A stretch of DNA of 64,000 bases from Selaginella moellendorffii (GCF_000143415.4 NW_003314265.1:2880559-2944558); one strand, 5' to 3'. Counted from the stretch's first letter, positions 32,649 through 43,962 are shown. Notes: generated by a model not told the origin, from the letters alone. Translations and numbers: made by a program.

Positions 32649-34361
32649 CTAAGATTCCGGTATATTCTCCTTCGTTCTTCTTAAGTTGCTGGCCAGGAGA
32701 ACATACGCAGCCCCATTCCTGGGATTCAGTCCCAGCGCGCGATCGGCCGCGACATCGCTGCTACCGCAATCGATCCTCTGCAGCGTTGCCCATGCCACAT
32801 CATCGGGAAGAAATGGCATGGTGTTAACGAGCTCCTCGGCGTCGGCAATCCTTCCCACTCTCGCCAGGACGTCGATCATTGCCCAATAGTGCTCCTGCGA
32901 TGGATCAAGCCAGTGATCCGATCTCATCGACCGGAACAGCGCGCCCGCGGCCTCCAGCATTCCGGTGTGGCTGTGCGCGAGCAGCGCCGCCACGAAAGAG
33001 ACCTCGTCCGGATCCTCGCCCTCGCAGCGCATCGATCGCAGCAGCTCGACTACCTCTCTGCCGCGCTCGTATCGCGCGCACGCCGCGATCATCGTGTTCC
33101 AGGAGCCCCGATCGAGATTCCACTCGGGGATCGACGCGAAGAGGGCCCTCGACTCGCGCAAATGCCCGCACTGCGCAAAGGCTGTGATCATCGCCGCTGC
33201 TGCCACGGCGTCGTGGCTGGGCATCCGCTGATAGACCTCTTCCGCGCGGCGCCCATTGTCGGCGTGATCCCCAAATGCCTTGATCATCGTGGTCCACGCC
33301 GCGAGATCCCTCTCGGGCATCGATTCAAACACCGTTTTCGCGCGATCGGGATCCCCGGCGCGCGCGAGCGCCGTGATCATCGATCCCCACGCAATCGCGT
33401 CCCTCTGCGGCATCGCCTCGAAGACCCTGAGGGCGCAGTCCAGATCGCCGGCCTGCGCGCTGGAATCCAGCAGCGCCGTCCAGGAGATCACATTCCTCCC
33501 GCCCAGCTCCTGGAAAAATTCCCAAGAACACAGCAACCTCGCCACCGCCGTACAAAGTACCGGGCTCTCGCCACCAGCAACGCGGCCGTATAGGCCCCTG
33601 GCGCTCGCAACATCGCCGTTGGATGCGTAGGCGTGGATCAACGGCGAGCACGATGCCACGCTGTGGGCGGGCATTCTCTCCAGCACCATGCGCGCTTGAT
33701 CCACTTGCCCGGCGAGGGCATACGCACTGACCATAGCATTCCAAGCGATTAGATCCCTTTCGAGCATCTCATCAAATACTTCTCTGGCGCAGTCGATCTG
33801 GCCACTGGCGGCGATCATGCTTGTGGACATCGCTAGAGTTCTTCCAGGCGCTCGATTAAAAGCGTCCAGCGCAGTTTCCAAATCACCACTCCCGACAAAT
33901 GCCGTCACCATGACAGCCCAAGACGCCGAGTTTCTCCCCGGAGCTTCGTCGAAGAGCTTCTTGGCGTCGGCAATTTCTCGGATTCTGGCGTACGTTGTGA
34001 TTAATGAGTTCCTGGCATGTATATCTGGCTGTGGTGTCGATTGAAAGAGCTGCCTAGCAGAATCCAGATCCCCACACCGGGTATACATTGAGATGAGGAG
34101 GCTTGCGAGGAGTGGCGTCTTCTCGAGATCGATCCGGCGCGCGCGAGCGTGGATCTGCTTCCCTTGCTCGAGGTTTGAGCACGATCGCAGCAGCTGGGAA
34201 AGCTTCTCTCGCTCGAGCCAGGCGCGGGACGGGCGGTCTACAAGCCGCATCAGCGCTGACGTGGGGGCTGCGTCGCTTTTAAACTTTCTCTGGCAGTTCC
34301 CATGGGATCGATCGATCAATCCGGTTTTATACCCCCATTTCTCCAACGTTCCATGCAACAA
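32649..34361 (-). CDS. PLS-class pentatricopeptide repeat protein, second gene
   Basis: Intronless 570-residue frame. PPR motifs run from about residue 50: LEQGKQIHARARRI, SLLISMYTRCGDLDSARQLF, SWAVMVTAFVGSGDL, AWNAMVSAYALAGQVDQARM, VISWTALLDSSAQAGDL and more. It closes with HYWAMIDVLARVGRIADAEE, a short E-like segment (VAWATLQRIDCG) and AAYVLLASNL. No DYW domain. Like the 4.1 kb gene it probably binds organellar RNA, in editing or processing; the target cannot be told. MLHGTL at 34361 opens the frame; MRLVDRPSRAW about 37 codons later is an alternative start. It is 127 nt upstream of the PDX3-like gene on the same strand. Part of it was duplicated to 35.9-36.5 kb. Confidence 0.88.
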   Translation of the reverse strand: MLHGTLEKWGYKTGLIDRSHGNCQRKFKSDAAPTSALMRLVDRPSRAWLEREKLSQLLRSCSNLEQGKQIHARARRIDLEKTPLLASLLISMYTRCGDLDSARQLFQSTPQPDIHARNSLITTYARIREIADAKKLFDEAPGRNSASWAVMVTAFVGSGDLETALDAFNRAPGRTLAMSTSMIAASGQIDCAREVFDEMLERDLIAWNAMVSAYALAGQVDQARMVLERMPAHSVASCSPLIHAYASNGDVASARGLYGRVAGGESPVLCTAVARLLCSWEFFQELGGRNVISWTALLDSSAQAGDLDCALRVFEAMPQRDAIAWGSMITALARAGDPDRAKTVFESMPERDLAAWTTMIKAFGDHADNGRRAEEVYQRMPSHDAVAAAAMITAFAQCGHLRESRALFASIPEWNLDRGSWNTMIAACARYERGREVVELLRSMRCEGEDPDEVSFVAALLAHSHTGMLEAAGALFRSMRSDHWLDPSQEHYWAMIDVLARVGRIADAEELVNTMPFLPDDVAWATLQRIDCGSSDVAADRALGLNPRNGAAYVLLASNLRRTKENIPES

Positions 34362-34451
34362 TTCGCCTCTCCATCGAGCAAAGTTTTCATACCGTGCCTC
34401 ACGGTTTACTGCCTCATGGCGTGATCACCATTTTATTGGTACCATGTAGTT

Positions 34452-34503
34452 TCAGTCAGTCCCTAGTTTCTTCAGTCAGTCAGTCAGTCCCTAGTTTCTT
34501 CAG
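34452..34503. repeat. Direct repeat, two 24-nt copies
   Basis: TCAGTCAGTCCCTAGTTTCT plus TCAG occurs at 34452-34475 and again at 34480-34503, separated by TCAG. It lies about 100 nt upstream of the PPR start, so it may be in its promoter. Confidence 0.85.
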
Positions 34504-35689
34504 CTGGATTACTTGTTTCACCTTCCGGTATGAACATTTTTGTATCTATGATTTTATTGGATTAAAGAAATGTAAATTTATTGCAAAAAATATAACCAGT
34601 AGTCTGAAAGAACATTAGAGATTTTCCTTTCAAATTCCACTTAGAAGCTAAAATGCCTTTCTTTTCAGATGGTTATATTTGAATCTGGATTAAGAAGCAA
34701 TACCAAATCATATAGCTTATGCTTATAAGAAAATCCAGTCAAGATTACTAGTGCTTGATCCTCATAAACTTCAGTTAATTTCATTCTCTCAAGGGTCTTT
34801 TCCTTCTCAATCCTATGGTTGGGCACAAAAGGATTTAAAAATTTGTAGAATGGACATTATAATATTTGTTGGAAGTCCCACTTTTTTTAGTAATTGAGAT
34901 TGGTTGAGTGTATAAAGTGAAAACTAAGAGTGAGGGTGTTATAAGTTATATGCATATACATACTGTCGGTTGGACTATTTCTCGAACAAACAGGTTCGTT
35001 GTTGGTTCAATAAAGCTTTTCATAACTTGTCCAATAGATCCAAAGTTTAAATAAGTAATAAATCTCCAGCTTTCATCTTACCTTAACCAATATTCAATAA
35101 AAACAATTGAAGACAAAAGAGAACATATTATTGGGCTTCACATCGCATAGTGTACCTTGTGGTTTGCTGATTATTATTAATTATATCATATTAGTTTTGC
35201 TAAGTAGAACCCACCCTTTACAAGGTGGTGGAAGTAAAGCCAAACATAATGCATGTCCAGAAACATACTTGATTTGCATGCAAGCAGCTGATGGCAAAGT
35301 TTGACAATAAACTGATGGTATCTCAAGTTTAACTGTGTCAGGGAGTCTTATAGGAAAGACATTGAGTCGTCCCCTATGAAAGGTAATATCTTTTGCAAGG
35401 TAAATTGAGAGGTTCTAACTAACATTCACAAACAAAAACCACCAATGCACCTCAGAGCAACTTAAATATAGATCTAGTTCATGAACATTTGCTCACTGTA
35501 TGATGTCATTTCAAGCAAGTTTACAACCATTCCTCTTAAGAGAAGTTTAATATAAACAGAGATTACTTTTGTGTAATTAAAATTGTTAAACCATAGTTAT
35601 TGAAACAAATATCATTCTGAAAAAATGGTGAGGACCGTTTAGAGAAAAAGTTTTATATTTGAGTTTTCTTTTCAAGAACTATAGCTAAA
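34504..35689. other. AT-rich spacer with no gene seen
   Basis: No coding frame, element or structured repeat recognised over about 1.2 kb. Confidence 0.5.
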
Positions 35690-36500
35690 GCTTGTCCATC
35701 TCGTAGGACAGTCCCATGAGGATCTTTGTAGCCAAAATGGTGGAGATGGGCAATCTGTCACCACCATTGACACAGCAGCAAAACACAGCTGTGATTGAGC
35801 AAAGAATAACCTCATACATACAATCTGGTTTTCGTATCATACCTATGGTTTGAGTAAGAAATCTGTACCATTATCTGGTTAAACGCGGCACGGTGACCAT
35901 TTCTTTTTGCGGCGAGTAAGAACGTCGCGATATACCGCTCACCAATCCAGAATCATTTCAGGGATCGAGGTGGAGGGCCCTCGACTCGCACAAATGCCCG
36001 CACTGGGCAAATGTTGAGATTATGTGGCTGTGCATCCTCTGATAGTATAGATTCCAGCGTAGTCCAACGCCGCGCGAGATCCCTCTCTGGCATCAATTCA
36101 AAGGCCGATTTCGTGCGATATTTGAGAGCGCAGTGAGGTCCCGCACTGCGGCGGAAATTACGTCACAGGGCCAGCGTGGCACTTTTGTCAGTGACGTCAT
36201 TGCTGACGCGCCGGCCGCTTCCATGAAATAGGGGGGCGGGGGGGCGGCGCTCCTGCGTGTATGTGTCCCCCAGGGACGCGTGGTCTTGATCAAAGTTTGA
36301 TCCTGGAGCTCGCGGGGAGCCCACATTCGCTACAATCCACAGCGTCGCTTTATGCCATCAAAAAAACTTTTCCTAGCGGCTGGCGGTGTGGAAATTGATC
36401 GAAGCCAGCAAAAGAATAGATTGATTACAACCATCTCTCCATCGTTCCGTGCGTGTCCAGAGCTTTTCAAGGAGAATTCGCGTCTCCATCGCGCGGAAAG
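35690..36500 (-). pseudogene. Decayed tandem copy of the PDX3-like / PPR gene pair
   Basis: Same-strand partial copy of 31.9-34.4 kb. TTTGTAGCCAAAATGGTGGA (35727 on) matches 31955 on in the NAXE exon, followed by collinear similarity through two introns to the region of the NAXE start (near 35940). The text then jumps to the PPR gene: GGGCCCTCGACTCGCACAAA at 35978 equals 33144 on, with CGCGAGATCCCTCTC and GAGGGCGCAG-like segments following. Similarity to the PPR 5' flank (CGTCTCCATCG) appears near 36480. One large deletion and many shifts make it dead. Confidence 0.82.
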
Positions 36501-37348
36501 TCTCAAAGAATACAACGCTGCATTAGGCGGTGTGGGCAAACACGTCGGACACGCCAACCGAAAAGAAGGAACGCTCCTTGCTTTCATTCCGTACCTCCTC
36601 GTGGTTTGACTTCCCCGTGATCCCCGGGTCCGTACTCGCGTGCTCACCATCGCGTTTGTCTCCTCGAGAGTTGCTACATTAATTACCTTGTCATTGTTGG
36701 GGTTTGCCGCTGGTGCAAGCAAGCAAGCAAGCAAGCCTAGAAAGCACACAAAAATAGTTTCGATCGGACAAAGACCCGGCGTTTGACCCGGCTCATGCCG
36801 CCGTTTTCCAGCAAAGTCAGTCAGTCAGTTCACACACAGTCGTTCAGTCAACCTTTCAAAGTCAAACCAGCCCGATTATTTTTGATTCGTTTACACGCGA
36901 GCTCTTTTAATCTTGTTTGTGTACTGTTCCTCAATCACAAGTGTAAAAGCCTTTTTGTATTTTACGAATTTATCCGAAGTTTCGTGGCTTGGCTCGAAGA
37001 GAATTTACACGTCGCTAGACACATACACAAGCAAATCCGATCTCAAACAGGCACAGTAAAACACAAAAAGAAAGGTTGCATTGCCAAGTCTTTTCCGAAA
37101 CTTCGTGTGGGCGATTGATTTTCTGATCGGGATGGGTAGTTAACACAGATTTGCGCTTTCTCTTTTTAATACCTTTTACCCTCCACTCAAGATCCAAAAG
37201 CTATGCTTGCTTGAAAACATATAAACTAAAAAGAAAGTTTTGTTATCCTGAATCAAATATGTACAAAATAGTGTTGATGTTTCCGTCGTTGAAATTGTCA
37301 AGCTCTTGTTTCAAAATATCCCCCAAGAAGATGAGAAAAAGAGGAACT
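36501..37348. other. Spacer and WRKY 3' flank
   Basis: Apart from the microsatellite and a CAGTCAGTCAGT run near 36815, no feature. The frames on both strands here carry no recognisable motif. Confidence 0.45.
36715..36736. repeat. (CAAG)n microsatellite
   Basis: About five and a half tandem CAAG units, in spacer between the duplicated PPR remnant and the WRKY gene. Confidence 0.9.
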
Positions 37349-38960
37349 CTAGAAGCTCACCATGTCCTCCAGAAGTCCCTTGTCGATCATTGGCGAGCTC
37401 GCGGCCACGAGGCCCGAGGATAGGATCGATCCAGATCCAGCGGCGGCGGCAGAGGGATCCAGCATTCCAAATTGGTGGTGTTGGTGGAGGTGTTGGTGGT
37501 GGCTCATGAGGAGTGGATTCGCAATGCTGCTGCTAGCGTTGACACCGGTGGCACCGGTGGCGGTGGCGGCGCCGCCAAAGCTGGCGGAGGGGTGATTGTA
37601 CAAGAGCCTCGAAACGCAACTCATGTACTGCGACTCGGCGCTGCCGCTCCGGATGGCCGCGGGGCTGTGGTGCGTGTGAACGCCCTCGTACGTGGTGATC
37701 ACCAGGCTGGAATCTTTGGAGGATCTCTCCACCCTCTTCTTGACGTGGCACTTGGTGTACGTGCACCGGTAGTAGCTCCTGAAAGAACAATACCAGCCGA
37801 TATTAGCATCTTTTTGGATTCTCTCCATGATCCTCTCTCCCTCCCTCCGTTTTTGCCGTCGAATCGTTCCAAGGATTGATCATGGAGACTGGAGCAGAGT
37901 CCCATGCTCGTCTCGATTTCACCGTCGATCGTGGAGGTGGTCAATCCAATGGCCCCAATTCAACGCATTCCTCGCCTCTCTCTCTCCTCTCACAATGGAG
38001 GTCTGCCGTACGCACCTTGGGTATGGGCTGTTCTTCACGGCCTTTTGTCCGTACTTCCTCCACCGGTAGCCATCGTCCATGATCTCCTTGTCGCTCTTGG
38101 TTTGTATGGCATACCTGGGCTGGTGGCTTCTCTTCTTCCCTTTTCTCCTGGGATTGGTGGCCCTGGAGAAAGAATGCAACGAAACAAATCGATCAGTGTG
38201 ATCGGAGGAGAAGAAAACTCTGTCGATCGAACCGATCGATCGAGAGAGAAACTTACTGCTGCTGCTGCTGCTGCTGCGTCTGCGGCTGCTGCCTGGCCGA
38301 GTCGTAATGATCCAATGATGCCCCGCCGTCGCTGGCTTTTCTCTTGGGCGCCACTCCTCCATGGAGCGCTTCCATGGGCTCGTCGCTGGAGGAGGAGGAT
38401 ATCGAGGAATTCGGGGTGCCCGGGGGGATCACTCCCCTGCCCGATCCAAGCAACGATCCAGTGGCGGTGCTCGAGTGATCGCGCATGAGGAATTCCGAGA
38501 GGGTATCGAGGACCACTTTGCTGCTGCTGGTGCTCGGGGAAGGATCACTGCTCGCCGACGAGTAGTTGAAGCCAAATCGCGGCATCTGCTGGAAATCGCT
38601 GCCGCCCAGCTCGAATCCAGTGCCGCTGGGATCGTCGAGGAGCTCCAGCTCCTTGCGCAGGGCCTGGAGCTCCGGCGAGGAGCTGTAGCTGCTGGCGAGG
38701 GCGGGCTGGCCAGGCAGCAGAAATTGCGAGGAGCTGGAGGAAGAGGTGGAAGCGCCCGAGAAAGCTTCCGCGCCGTGAAAGACCATGGAGGGGACAGGCA
38801 GGGTCCCAATCGTGCCAGTGCAAGCCGGCGATGGCCCGGCCGGATTGAAGAAGCAATCGTCCTCTTGGAGCTCCTCGCCATGGCCATCGGCGTCGGGCTT
38901 GGCCAAGAGCCTCAGGAATCCATCCAGGTCGTCCAGCCCTCCCGGATGAACCACCTCCAT
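37349..38960 (-). CDS. WRKY: WRKY transcription factor, group IIc
   Basis: Nuclear DNA-binding factor that recognises W-boxes (TTGAC[C/T]) in stress, defence and development genes. Exons 38960-38257, 38162-38016 and 37778-37349, phases consistent, about 426 residues. The N-terminal half is Ser-rich and acidic and ends in a poly-Gln run at the splice site. The DNA-binding domain has [20 protein letters not shown], then the conserved intron after PR, then [17 protein letters not shown] and GVHTH, giving C-x4-C-x23-H-x-H, the group II zinc pattern; one WRKY domain and this zinc spacing fit group IIc. A basic [10 protein letters not shown] segment before the domain may serve nuclear import. The tail is Gly/His/Ser-rich. 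The frame is open upstream to 39161, but MEVVHPGG at 38960 begins protein-like sequence. W-boxes upstream suggest auto-regulation. Confidence 0.94.
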
Positions 38961-39477
38961 GTCTGAGCTCTGCGAGATCTCGGTGGAAGAGAAAGAAAAT
39001 CCCCAAATTGGGCTGCTAGGAACTGGCTGTAAGATATCACCTTTGGAGAAATGAATGCGCAAAGGCGATCGATCGATCGAAGCGAAAGAAGGCCCGGGGG
39101 TTTTATGGAGCCTAGAGGAGACGAAAGATCCAAATTTGCGGCCCAGCCCAGTCCCTATCAATCGAAAGCGAGTAGAGGCGCGATGGATCGAGCGGGGACG
39201 CGGAGAGGATTAGAGTAAACTCGCGCTAGAAGAGAAAGAAGAGAGACGATCCATGTCTGAAAGAGCGCTCGCGCCCACAACGGGAGCTGACCGACCGACA
39301 CACACGAAAGAAAATAAAAAGCTAGAGGTGATGGTGGAAGGAATCGAACCGGACACCCGGACAAACAGTGCCTTTATACTTTAATTTTTCCTGCGCAGCG
39401 TTCGCTCGGCTACGCGTGGCGGCCAAGGCTTAATGAGTTCAACTTATTTAATTTGATCTCTATAATTTGTTTAGAGA

Positions 39478-39723
39478 GGTCAAGGTCAACGCCTTTGAAT
39501 CGAGACGAGATGATTAATATTTGCCCCCTAATAATTAGAAATACATAACCTAATGTACAGATCTCTTTCTCTCTCCTTTGACATTTGCTACCACGTTTTT
39601 GATTCGGTCAAACGGGTCGAAGATCCGCGGGCAAGCGTTGGTTCCGTTGATTTCTTTCAAAGATTTGGAGTGTTGAGCAATCCATTTCAATGGTTTCTTT
39701 GTTTGGAAAATCGCGGAGGTCAA
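39478..39723 (-). promoter_or_regulatory. W-box cluster upstream of the WRKY gene
   Basis: Four TTGACC boxes on the minus strand (GGTCAA on plus) at 39478-39483, 39484-39489 (directly abutting the first), 39606-39611 and 39718-39723, 0.5-0.8 kb upstream of the WRKY start and in the same orientation as the gene. The first two form a tandem. Binding by the WRKY protein itself is inference. Confidence 0.55.
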
Positions 39724-40144
39724 ACAGCTGGAATAGTTCGTCGTGTTTTCTTGGTCCCACACGCAAAGGCAAATGCAAATGCTGCAAATGCCGGGCCATG
39801 GCACATGGTTTTCGCAATTCCTTCTTTTGTTTTTCTCCTTGTTCTTGGTGGTTTTCCTCCTCCTTTTTTTTAATTTGTTCATATCTAAAGTGGGGGAAAA
39901 CACAAATAAGACCTCCATGTGGTGCCACATTCCCTGCGTTGAATGGATCCAAAAGATTCCTTGTCCAGTCCACGAAGAACAATAGTTGTAAGGAGGGAGG
40001 TATTTAGATCAGATGTGGATCCGAGTGTGAGAAAACAAGTAAACATCAACATTGGCATTCAATGTATGATGTTGTGACCAACGCAATACTCCAAACCAAA
40101 AGACCCCCATTCTCACAAGAAAAAAAAAGAATTCTCTGATCCAT

Positions 40145-40393
40145 CTAGACGTGCCGTGTTCCAGTTATGATGTTTGGGAGGGCTTTGCGAAGTGTAAATT
40201 TTGGAATGGGACTATAGTTTACTTGCTCCTCGGTGAACAAAAAGAAATATAGAAGTGGCGTCGCGATCCCAACCGAAACAACTGCGACACGTGGTGGCAT
40301 CTCCGGCATACGCGGCACCGAGTTGACCAGATGCGCGATGACGTAATTTCGCGGTGTTTTTAAGTGTTTGACTTTTGGGGGACTTAAAGTCAT
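40145..40393 (-). CDS. Small hypothetical protein, one hydrophobic segment
   Basis: 82-residue frame with a basic N-terminal part (KTPRNYVIAHLVN) and one hydrophobic stretch VAVVSVGIATPLLYFFLF at about residues 37-54. The composition looks more protein-like than most chance frames here, and a small mitochondrial or membrane protein is possible. No family recognised, and the start and any extra exons are unsure. CACGTG and TGACGTAA-type motifs lie inside the frame on the plus strand, so it may instead be promoter sequence. Confidence 0.3.
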   Translation of the reverse strand: MTLSPPKVKHLKTPRNYVIAHLVNSVPRMPEMPPRVAVVSVGIATPLLYFFLFTEEQVNYSPIPKFTLRKALPNIITGTRHV

Positions 40394-40499
40394 CGCTCAA
40401 AAGGACCTGATCCTCTAAATCCTTCCATTGCATGCCTTTTCTTGTCTTCGTTGTTTCTTTCTCTGGGATGATAATCCCAAAGAATAGGTTCAAGCTTGC

Positions 40500-43079
40500 T
40501 CATAAATTATTGCATTATTTGCAGGCATTGTCTTTTACAATAGAGTTCCCAAATTCTCACAAAGTGGGCTGGCCGTGGTTTTTTTTAGACAAGTTTGCAC
40601 GGACAAATGAGTTGCTTAGAATAGCATAGGAGGGCAGCCTAAGCTGGACATTTTGCATTTTGGTTCTTTGTGCCTAAAGTCAATTATATGATTGTTTCTT
40701 CAATATTATTTCCTAAAATTATTATAATATTATTTAAAATAATTCTAAATCCAATGAAAAAAACAAAGAGCTTATTAGCTTTAATGTAGTTATAGATTTT
40801 TGTGATTAGAAGAGTTCTATTTTTAAATTAATAGTAATTTTTTGGAGAATACCATCTAATGCTTTTTTTAGATGGTGTACCACTTTCCATGCTACTAATC
40901 TCACCATAATTTCTCCATAACTTTTCAATAGATTTTCTTTTTTATTTTACTAAATTAAAGTTATTGTCTTTGGGTTTTGTTTCAATCATGGTTGCTAAAA
41001 ACTATTTTGGTGGTTTAATGGAAGTTTCAAATTTATGGGGTAGTTTATATTTGCCTAGAAGAAGCTTCATATGTTCATATGTTCCACATAACTTATCATC
41101 ATCACTTTTTTATCTTCTAAAGGGGAGGATAATGCAAGATTTGTAACTATATGTATATGTATATGTATATGTAGATTGCAATTATAGTATTATCACATAA
41201 GGACTATCTAATTGAGATTGAATTTGGTCCATCCATTATTGTATATAAGTAGGGGTTTAAACCTCAATTAATATACCTATTCCCATATCCTAAACCTCAC
41301 ATTATATAATTATATAATTACAATTCTTGAGGTTAGAAGTAAATTATTTATTTTCAAAAAAGAATTGTTTTGTAATTACAAATCAACTTTGTAGTGCTAG
41401 TGGAAAACTCTTGTTAGAGTGAACAAATGTCTAATGGAATAGTGTTTTATCCTTAAAAATATCATTTTAAAAAGAATAACAATTTAATATCTTTTTTCTA
41501 ATTTGTTTAAGGTGTTCACAATTATTTATGAAGGTGCATTACACTATTCAGTAGCCAAATAATTATATTTAGCCACCAATGGTGATTGGACTACCATTTA
41601 AGGCAAAATGTTTATATTTAATAGTTAAATATAAATTTGGTGGTTAAATCATAAATTGATTATACAATCACATGAGATATATAAATGATAAAAAAAATTT
41701 ATGTTTGCAAAATATACCTATAAAAATCTAAAATTTACCCTTTAATATCCTAAGTAAAGGATAACCACCATTTCTATCACTATCTCACTATTAATTATAT
41801 TCACAGATATAATTATAACAACATTATTACAAACTTTGTAAAGATAATAGATTTAATTTCATTGACACTAGAAATTTTTATCAAATCTCAAATAAAATCC
41901 AAAACTAGCTCAACAAAAATATCAATTATTATATAACAAGTAATTAAATGATCTTTTGAGTGCACCCACCTTGTTTTTGCCCACTTTAATGCAAAAAATT
42001 CCTTGAATGAATGTATGGACAGCCATGTTACTTTTTAGTACAATTTAATTTTCTCATTTGACCATGTGTGAGTTAATGAATACTCTAAATAGTTAAATCA
42101 CATAGATGTGTTAAATCTAAATCAGCCAATATTCTAGAAAAAATTTAGTGTGGAGGCTTTTCTTTTATTTTTTTGTTCTTAAAACAATCAAATAGTCTTC
42201 AAATTCATTGAGAGTTTTTGAAAATAAAAATTTATTTATTTATAAATAATTTTAATAATAATAACTATTGAATATACTAAAATTTTGCTACCCAAACTAC
42301 CATAAAAGAGCCTTTGTACACACTCCCAACTCAACAAATTTGCTCAACTGTAACTAGTATCTTATAGGCTAAATTAAAAATACATATGTGAATTTTCTTA
42401 CCTAGGTTAAAATTCAAAGCATCATTGAAATCTTAAAATAATATTAACGCTTTGTTTTCAGAAGCAATCCTCTCCAACTTAAGGATTCAATCTCCACCAA
42501 AATAGTAATCATGAGGACTTGTAAAACTTGTAGTATCATAAGCATTTTCACTGAAGGATGGCCTAGTGTAAGTTCAACCATTCTATTGTAGCTTATACCT
42601 TAAAAATGAGAGCCAATCTAGCTCGAAAATGAAAAACCTAGTTCTCTAGATTAAGCAAGCACCAATGGCAAGCTAAGAGAGGGTTGAAAATCTCTTTGAG
42701 CTCATCAATTAGACTTGAAGAATCTCACTCATATAAAATGAGTTTTTGTGAGGATTATTCCGAGGCTACTGAGAGAATATTGACATCTAAACTAACAAGC
42801 TATAAGCAACAAATGAAGTACATATCACATTTGAAAAAACACGGGTATTAATATTTTGAGAATATAAAAAGTATATAAAGAATAATCCGGAAAATGAGAT
42901 AAATTGAAGTTGAGTGAAAATGGCAAAATCTTGAGTTTCAAGTCCATCTAGAACATCTGGGCTGAGTGTGTATCCCCATCGTGTCAAAAGATGCATCACC
43001 CCCTCATTCTTGCGAAGATCCTTGCTGATGGTGGCTTTAACTGTGTGCCTCCACTCTTTTCCTAGCATTCAGAGGAAGA
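40500..43079. other. AT-rich spacer, mostly empty
   Basis: About 2.6 kb with no supported gene. It contains an (ATGTAT)n hexamer run at about 41149-41172. Near 42890-43068 a minus-strand frame with KDLRKNEGVMHLLTRWGY and LSPDVLDGLETQD looks like real coding text of a family I do not recognise; it may belong with the fragments just to the right. Confidence 0.45.
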
Positions 43080-43440
43080 CGAAGTATCTCAAAATCCGGG
43101 CCAGGATCACATGAATCAATAGGATATGGAGAAATGTTCAAGTCCCCCACAATAATAATCCTCCTGCCTTGTTCTTAGACTTTCACTTCATTGTCTTATC
43201 CCTCCAGAGAAAACTTTAGTGACCATAAAGTTGACCGGGAGAGTCTGGATGCACCCGCTGGCTGAGATCCAGAGGAACCTCGACCAGGAATAGTGCTTGC
43301 CTGGTATCAGTGTCCCAGTCCTTCACCATACCTTTCCAAAACTCACAGACACGACCTCCCATCCAGTGGAATGGACGCAAACATACATTGTGAGCAAGAT
43401 CATCCCTGCATACTCGAGTCTTCTTACGTTGTCTCTCGGG
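43080..43440 (-). pseudogene. Gene fragments, including an APE2-like AP endonuclease piece
   Basis: Around 43170-43090 the minus strand reads [20 protein letters not shown] and then PGPDFE, a good match to the conserved GDLN block of class II AP endonuclease 2, a DNA-repair nuclease. Nothing else of that enzyme is present. Between 43440 and 43200 the same strand reads coding-like text (HWMGGRVCEFWKGMVKDWD, ALFLVEVPLDLSQRVHPDSP) that I cannot assign. The pieces are in different frames. Probably captured or decayed gene fragments. Confidence 0.45.
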
Positions 43441-43623
43441 TATGTATGGGGATTACATTTAGAAAGATAATATTCTATGAATCTTCTTCAATCACAAACT
43501 AAAAAGTGTCATTCCTTCATCTATTAATTCAAAAGGTGGTTTCTTAGTTAATTGCTGAAGAATAATTTATAAAAGACTTGGAGAGAAAACGAGAGAAAAA
43601 ACCATTTGCACTGCACTAGCTAG

Positions 43624-43962
43624 CTAGCTGGAGTCCCTGGCGCATCGAGTGATGGTGCTGCATCGCCGAGCGTAGCAATCGGGAGGACCCTTTGCCGCGA
43701 CGCAGTTGGGGGTGTAGTAGGATCTTCCCGACATTGGAGCGCAGGGGACTCGATCAGCCGAGAGCGCGCCATAGCTGATGTAGTGGATGTGCTGCTGCTG
43801 CTTCTTGGGCGGCTCTTGGTAGTACTGGATCGATCTTCCCCCTGCCTGGAGCAGACCCAGCAATGGATCTCGAGGCGACGAAGATGAAGCAACAACCGTA
43901 GCGACAATGAGCCACATTGTCGCCAAAACGAGCATACCTCCTCTCATCGTCCATGCCGCCAT
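43624..43962 (-). CDS. RALF: RALF-like secreted peptide precursor
   Basis: Rapid alkalinization factor, a secreted peptide hormone that binds CrRLK1L receptor kinases such as FERONIA with LRE/LLG and LRX partners and alters cell-wall pH and growth. 112 residues with no intron seen. A signal peptide is evident (MLVLATMWLIVATVVASSS). The mature part carries the receptor-binding YISYGAL motif, DRVPC, RSYYTPNC and a C-terminal CSTITRC. The canonical family has four cysteines; this one has five (an extra one in PPDCYARRC). The usual RRxL site for the S1P protease upstream of the mature peptide is not seen. It is followed on the same strand by nothing closer than the APE2-like fragments. Confidence 0.9.
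   Translation of the reverse strand: MAAWTMRGGMLVLATMWLIVATVVASSSSPRDPLLGLLQAGGRSIQYYQEPPKKQQQHIHYISYGALSADRVPCAPMSGRSYYTPNCVAAKGPPDCYARRCSTITRCARDSS

Noticed and set aside
32879-33744. Long plus-strand frames over the second PPR gene
   Set aside because: Antisense shadows with Arg/Pro-rich composition; the minus frame has continuous PPR motifs.
38961-39161. Upstream in-frame start of the WRKY protein
   Set aside because: The extra 67 residues look like translated 5' UTR, with no conserved text; the 38960 ATG is preferred, though not proven.
39325-39400. tRNA-like TTCGATT box on the minus strand
   Set aside because: The T-stem does not pair and no matching acceptor, D or anticodon arms were found.
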